DNA from: Paenibacillus sp. FJAT-26967
GTDB taxonomy: Bacteria > Bacillota > Bacilli > Paenibacillales > NBRC-103111
DNA length: 64,000 nucleotides
Direction: 5' to 3'
NCBI RefSeq assembly: GCF_001541095.1
Contig: NZ_LMXH01000002.1
Span: 758,671-822,670, forward strand
Position numbers and translations under genes: made by a program. Position 1 is the stretch's first letter. Every line of letters starts with the position of its first letter. Positions 60,210 to 64,000 of this stretch are shown here, piece by piece. The notes under the pieces were generated by a model. The model saw nothing but the letters and a program-made list of their open reading frames with translations, had not been told where the DNA came from and did no database searches.

Positions 60210-61460
60210 GTGAACAGAACAAGCATCATCATACTGACTCATAATCAAATCTATCTGACCTATCTTTGTTTGGAAAGTATAAGACGCCATACACCTGAAC
60301 CGTATGAAATTATTGTCGTTGATAACGGGTCAACAGACCGCACCGTTAAATACTTGCTCGGTCAGCCTGATGTCCTGCTGATTCAGAATGAGACGAATCT
60401 TGGCTTTGCCAAAGGATGCAACCAGGGGTATGCAGCAGCGACGGGGGATACGATATTATTTCTGAATAATGATACGATCGTAACACCCGGATGGCTGACG
60501 AGAATGTTGTCGGCACTATATAGCGACACTATCATCGGAATGGTCGGTCCTGTAAGCAATTACGTTAGCGGGCGTCAGCAGATTCCTGTCCATTATCAGG
60601 ATTTCTCCGAAGCGGAAGCTTTCTCAATCCAGCATGCCGCTCAGCATAAAGGGCAGCGGTCGGATGAAAGACGTATTGTCGGCTTCTGCATGCTTGTCAA
60701 ACGCGAGGTTCTGGAAGAGGTTGGATGCTTCGACGAGCAGTATGGCCTTGGCAATTATGAAGATGATGATTTATGCCTTCGGGTATTGAATAGCGGATAT
60801 CGCATTCAAATCGTATATGATTCTTTTATTCACCATTTTGGACATATGACGATGGGAATTCTGAACGAATCCAGCTTACATGAACTGCTTGTCCTTAACC
60901 GGGAAAAAGCCCGCCAGAAGTGGGGGGCAGATATCCATAGTCTGATATACAAAGAACCGGCGACAATGTCTGTTATCGTACCGATCGGTCCGGCAACTTC
61001 ATGCCGGCAGTTAAAACAGATGATGGAAAGCGTCAGGCATTTGGCTGATGAATGGATACTACTGGGGAATCAACCTTCAGATGAAGTTAAAGATTATGTA
61101 TCGGGATTAACATGTCGGGTCATTACCTCAGAGCTAGGGGATTCTGGAGTTCCGGATTGGTCCTATATGCGCTCAGCGGCAACCAAACAATATCTTCTCT
61201 GGATGAATCCGGAGGAATGGTTTGCAGGTGCGCAAGCGCGCAGACTTGCAGGAGTGAAGCTGCAATTGGATGGTGACGCTAATGGGATAAGTATTCTGTA
61301 TAATATGAAGCTCAGTTCAGCGGACAGCGGCCTGGTGACGTTGAGGAGGATACGGATGGTGCGCAGAGAAGCAGAATTCAGCTGGAACGCGGCTATACAT
61401 GAATTCATCCCGAACCCTGCTGCGATCAGGAATACCGATATTTGCCTAACCTTACAGTAA
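60210..61460 (+). CDS. Family 2 glycosyltransferase with a second, degenerate GT-like region (third of three)
   Basis: A 416-residue protein. The first 260 residues are a complete GT2 domain of the rhamnosyltransferase-like class: SIIILTHNQIYLTYLCLESIRRHTP, EIIVVDNGSTDRTVKYL, LGFAKGCNQGY, LFLNNDT and EVGCFDEQYGLGNYEDDDLCLR. The last 160 residues resemble a shortened version of the neighbouring GTs, with LLWMNPEEWFA where the others have LWLDADE, and WNAAIHEFI where they have GAIHEQL. This part lacks the DxD, so it is probably a non-catalytic acceptor-binding module. GTG 60210 follows TAGGAGGGGG. Confidence 0.85.
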   Translation: MNRTSIIILTHNQIYLTYLCLESIRRHTPEPYEIIVVDNGSTDRTVKYLLGQPDVLLIQNETNLGFAKGCNQGYAAATGDTILFLNNDTIVTPGWLTRMLSALYSDTIIGMVGPVSNYVSGRQQIPVHYQDFSEAEAFSIQHAAQHKGQRSDERRIVGFCMLVKREVLEEVGCFDEQYGLGNYEDDDLCLRVLNSGYRIQIVYDSFIHHFGHMTMGILNESSLHELLVLNREKARQKWGADIHSLIYKEPATMSVIVPIGPATSCRQLKQMMESVRHLADEWILLGNQPSDEVKDYVSGLTCRVITSELGDSGVPDWSYMRSAATKQYLLWMNPEEWFAGAQARRLAGVKLQLDGDANGISILYNMKLSSADSGLVTLRRIRMVRREAEFSWNAAIHEFIPNPAAIRNTDICLTLQ

Positions 61461-61483
61461 AGGCACGCCTTCATTCCCGCCAG

Positions 61484-61864
61484 CTATTCATCTTCACATT
61501 CCTCATAACAATCAAGATCGTGATCATGATCTTCTCTGCAGCGGGAGTGGCAGGAATGCTGTTCATAATGATCTTCCATCAGACAGATAATCCGGTCCAT
61601 TTTATTCAGACCCAGCCATTGCTCCATATTAATATCTTCCAGTAATTTGGAAACGGAATTGTTAAAACGCAAATAATCTTTGGTTTTCACACAATTGGAA
61701 TGATTGGCATAGTGGACGAAAGCCTGCATTTTCTCGGCTTCGGCGTTGAGTATATGAGCAATTGAAAGTTCATTCATAGCTATGGAACTTAATAAGAGAG
61801 AGATTGTCTCTTTCTTCGTAATGGAAATAGTCGGCGTAATATTGGGGATAGATGGCTGGGACAT
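61484..61864 (-). CDS. Stand-alone leader-domain protein with Cys/His/Asp-rich tail (126 aa)
   Basis: The N-terminal part PNITPTISITKKETISLLLSSIAMNELSIAHILNAEAEKMQAF is the leader domain of the collagen-like proteins. The tail is unusual (YEQHSCHSRCREDHDHDLD, then CYEECEDE), with four Cys, five His and many acidic residues, suggesting metal binding or cross-linking. TAGGAGG precedes the ATG. CATACACTA (61911-61919, minus strand) is a sigma-K-like -10, identical to that of the collagen-like gene. It is probably a spore-surface component. Confidence 0.7.
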   Translation of the reverse strand: MSQPSIPNITPTISITKKETISLLLSSIAMNELSIAHILNAEAEKMQAFVHYANHSNCVKTKDYLRFNNSVSKLLEDINMEQWLGLNKMDRIICLMEDHYEQHSCHSRCREDHDHDLDCYEECEDE

Positions 61865-61910
61865 TGAATGAAGACCTCCTATGTAACTTATATTTTTAAA
61901 TTGTCCCTTT

Positions 61911-61919
61911 TAGTGTATG
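61911..61919 (-). promoter_or_regulatory. Sigma-K-like -10 element
   Basis: CATACACTA on the minus strand, about 50 bases upstream of the leader-domain gene. It is identical to the element at 57738-57746; the -35 AC is not at ideal spacing. Confidence 0.5.
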
Positions 61920-62107
61920 GCTTAGCATGATTGTCCTATGTGGGGGCAGACAACTTAACATAGACAATCTTTCCTATCATCCGGCAAGAGGTGAAACGGA
62001 CTGACTTCTGCTCAGGTTTGAGCATGAGCGCTTCTTCTCTTGCATATGTTTAATATAAAAAAACTTGCGGTAAAGGTTCTGCAACTGCTGGAAGAGGAGG
62101 TGTATGT

Positions 62108-62521
62108 ATGAAATACGATGTTGTTCCGGATAAGCTGCTGCTGGAGATGGATGAAGAAGAAGGGCCGAAGACTGGTGACGGGGAAGTAAATTCTGCAATT
62201 TTTCCGCAAAAAATGATCAATGATCTCACCTTACATAGTCAAAATCTTTCCAATGCAGATACGTTAAGAGAACTTTTGTGCTCAGCCGCATTGGAGGAAA
62301 CTGCGATTGCTCATTTAATTCATGCCCAAGCCAATAAAATTGAAGCTTTTACAGGCAGGGACAACAGTTTTCCTACTTCGCCTACCAATCAGCAGATAAA
62401 TGATTTTCAAAATGGGATTGCACGGGTGTTTGAAGCTATGGTGGAGAAGCAGAAGCAGCTCATTCGAATGATCGAGATCAGCAAACGGCTGTTGGAACAA
62501 GATGATTTGAGAGAAGGCTGA
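62108..62521 (+). CDS. Diverged leader-domain-like spore protein (137 aa)
   Basis: This 137-residue protein has an acidic N-terminal extension (LLLEMDEEEGPKTGDGE). Its core is LRELLCSAALEETAIAHLIHAQANKIEAFTG and FQNGIARVFEAMVEKQKQL, matching the spacing of the leader domain ([21 protein letters not shown]...). AGAGGAGG precedes ATG 62108. There is no collagen tract. It is likely another component of the same surface structure, more diverged than the others. Confidence 0.6.
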   Translation: MKYDVVPDKLLLEMDEEEGPKTGDGEVNSAIFPQKMINDLTLHSQNLSNADTLRELLCSAALEETAIAHLIHAQANKIEAFTGRDNSFPTSPTNQQINDFQNGIARVFEAMVEKQKQLIRMIEISKRLLEQDDLREG

Positions 62522-62581
62522 GGAGAGAGAATAGAGCGTCCTTATTCTGTCTTCTAAATAGAACTGTAAGGAGATAAGCGT

Positions 62582-62881
62582 ATGTCCCTGCCCGTAGTTC
62601 CCAACATTACGCCGGACATTACTTTGACGGCAGAAGATGCTTACAATATGCTTCTAATCTCGATCGCTATGGAAGAAATCGGATTAAGCCACATCATTAA
62701 TGCGGAAGCAGAGAAGATTCAGTTTGTCCTGGGAACTCTACATGCCTGCTCAGAGCCAGGGACCATGAAGGAAATTATGCTAATCAACAAAGAAGTCCGG
62801 GCAACACTGGATACCGTATTGCTGGAGGAAATGCTGTTGTATAGAAAACTGAATACCATTGTGAATATGATGCACAAATAA
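62582..62881 (+). CDS. Stand-alone exosporium leader-domain protein (99 aa)
   Basis: This 99-residue protein is almost entirely the leader domain: PNITPDITLTAEDAYNMLLISIAMEEIGLSHIINAEAEKIQFVLGTL, then INKEVRATLDTVLLEEMLLYRKLNTI. TAAGGAGA precedes ATG 62582. It ends at a bidirectional terminator shared with the convergent collagen-like gene. It may co-assemble with or cap the collagen-like fibres. Confidence 0.7.
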   Translation: MSLPVVPNITPDITLTAEDAYNMLLISIAMEEIGLSHIINAEAEKIQFVLGTLHACSEPGTMKEIMLINKEVRATLDTVLLEEMLLYRKLNTIVNMMHK

Positions 62882-62882
62882 G

Positions 62883-62920
62883 AAACAAGCAGGAAGCTTA
62901 ATGAAAGCTCTGCTTGTTTT
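62883..62920. terminator. Bidirectional terminator
   Basis: AAACAAGCAG and CTGCTTGTTT pair with inner AGCTT/AAGCT complementarity and T-rich ends on both strands. Confidence 0.85.
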
Positions 62921-62925
62921 CTCAT

Positions 62926-64000
62926 TTAAGTAATCGACACTCCGCCGCTTGCATATCCCGCTATTGTAGTTGCCAGAGCAATTCCCGTAGTCGTTACGGA
63001 GAAGACTAGCAAGAGGCGGGTTTGGGAAGCAACAGGAATGCTTAAGCCTGTCGCAATAGCATTAATGACAGTGCCTACTGAAAGTATGCCAGTTAGTGCA
63101 GGTAAGGTGACAAGAGCGCCGGCAACCGGGGCGAAGGTGTTGTTAGGTGCAGTTGAGCTGTACAGCTGGGCAGTAATTACAGCCGTTCCAAGTAAAGTGA
63201 GTGCCGTAGTAACACTGAAATATCCGGCGATAGATGTGATCGTACCCGCCCGCGGTATCGAATAGGCAAAGTTGAAAGCCGTACCGCCGGCTCCGGTCAA
63301 ATCAATATTTCCGCCCGTGAGGGAAACACCTGAGAAAGAGTTACCGAATCCGACAAGACTCGTCGTTCCTAACAAGCCGCCTGCAAGCGTTGTTAAGGTA
63401 ACGGGTGCTCCCGAAGAATAAGGGATTATGGCGCTAGAGCCCGTAGGTCCGGTAGGTCCGGTGACACCGGTTGCCCCGGTAGGCCCAGTTGCTCCTGTCG
63501 CTCCGGGGGCAGCGATAAGGGCGTAATCCGGTGATGTTCCCGGTACTCCTGTCGGAGGCGCAGAAATCACAATATAGGTGCCGCCTTCATAAGAGACCAC
63601 CTGACCCAGCGGGTAGGTCGGTGCTGCTCCGGCATCAAAAGCGGTGATTCCTCCCAGGCCAATCCCGATAGGCCCGGTCGATCCTGTCGGACCTGTCGTT
63701 CCGGCAGCGCCAGTGGGACCCGTTGCCCCGGCGGCACCGGTGCTGCCGGTTGCTCCGGCAGGACCTACAGCTCCGGCCAGACCTGTAGGTCCGGTTGCAC
63801 CCGTGGCTCCTGCCGGTCCGACTGGACCGCCGGCTGGTCCTGTAGGTCCGGCAGGACCAGTCGGTCCGATCAGGACGGAAGAGTTAAGGGCACTCTCCAT
63901 TTTGGACTGGAGAAACAGCTGATTCCTGGCGGTAGAGTCCAATGTGCTGCGGATGCTCTGGTTCACTGTCAGCAGGTCGCTGATTGTGGCTGGCGGTCCC
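62926..64000 (-). CDS. Collagen-like exosporium glycoprotein with BclB-type C-terminus (N-terminus off window)
   Basis: The frame runs off the right edge. The visible 358 residues start in the leader domain ([17 protein letters not shown]). The first Gly-X-Tyr tract ([20 protein letters not shown] onward, about 65 residues) follows. It is interrupted by a compact module of about 55 residues ([27 protein letters not shown]), then a short second tract ending GPTGPTG. The C-terminal domain ([60 protein letters not shown]) matches the BclB C-terminal domain as I recall it. More proline than its neighbour. Expected on the spore surface. Confidence 0.88.
   Translation of the reverse strand, partial: GPPATISDLLTVNQSIRSTLDSTARNQLFLQSKMESALNSSVLIGPTGPAGPTGPAGGPVGPAGATGATGPTGLAGAVGPAGATGSTGAAGATGPTGAAGTTGPTGSTGPIGIGLGGITAFDAGAAPTYPLGQVVSYEGGTYIVISAPPTGVPGTSPDYALIAAPGATGATGPTGATGVTGPTGPTGSSAIIPYSSGAPVTLTTLAGGLLGTTSLVGFGNSFSGVSLTGGNIDLTGAGGTAFNFAYSIPRAGTITSIAGYFSVTTALTLLGTAVITAQLYSSTAPNNTFAPVAGALVTLPALTGILSVGTVINAIATGLSIPVASQTRLLLVFSVTTTGIALATTIAGYASGGVSIT

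Overview
The window looks like chromosomal DNA of a spore-forming, Gram-positive Bacillales bacterium, most likely Paenibacillus or a close relative. The reasons are strong AGGAGG ribosome binding sites with frequent GTG/TTG starts, an alkA / adaA-adaB cluster laid out as in Bacillus, a P450-BM3-type fatty acid hydroxylase, copper-amine-oxidase-N-domain secreted proteins, and a large block of collagen-like exosporium proteins with glycosyltransferases. No rRNA, tRNA, CRISPR array or intact mobile element was seen. Calls were made by reading translations and motifs; no database search was run.

Layout. 1-10.8 kb: the tail of a LysR regulator, then a probable sulfur/organosulfur acquisition block: flavin monooxygenase, oligopeptide-type ABC importer with a fused double ATPase, cystine-type amino-acid importer lacking its own ATPase gene, and a YtmI/SnaA-like acetyltransferase. 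10.8-11.2 kb: a scar of an IS3-type element. 11.3-15.5 kb: an operon with a 5-aminolevulinate-synthase-like enzyme, an acetyltransferase, a Gfo/Idh/MocA oxidoreductase and an MFS exporter, which looks like specialised metabolism. 16.1-18.4 kb: an RNA repair operon (RtcB ligase plus KptA/Tpt1 2'-phosphotransferase) behind a leader containing a 24-codon ORF and a terminator. 18.6-19.9 kb: a squalene/phytoene-synthase family enzyme and a small conserved protein. 20.1-27.1 kb: a TarJ-like ribulose-5-phosphate reductase, a sugar ABC importer and a secreted TagC-like beta-propeller. The reductase and transporter share an identical palindromic operator, suggesting a polyol-phosphate or teichoic-acid scavenging regulon.

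27.1-33.9 kb: a VOC protein, two copper-amine-oxidase-N-domain secreted proteins, RlmN, HflX (behind an attenuator-like leader with a 12-codon ORF) and an AAA ATPase. 34.0-37.0 kb (minus strand): a compact operon of GNAT, ABC exporter, second related GNAT, and a 41-residue peptide behind a very strong ribosome binding site. It resembles a peptide-modification and export system and is the best candidate for an undescribed system. 37.1-40.7 kb: an acyl-CoA-dehydrogenase-fold flavoprotein and a regulated ABC exporter. 40.8-43.8 kb: alkylation-damage repair (AlkA, AdaA, AdaB and a 2OG-Fe(II) oxygenase). 43.8-45.7 kb: a BlaI-type repressor, M56 membrane protease and DoxX protein carrying three matching operators.

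46.7-55.5 kb: a MidA-like methyltransferase with TPRs, an unknown charged protein, a LysR regulator divergent from a CYP102A-type P450/reductase fusion, and a haem-oxygenase-like diiron protein paired with a small STAS-like protein. 55.7-64 kb: a spore-surface island with two collagen-like glycoproteins, four stand-alone proteins related to their N-terminal domain, three tandem family-2 glycosyltransferases, and late-sporulation sigma-K-like promoter elements.
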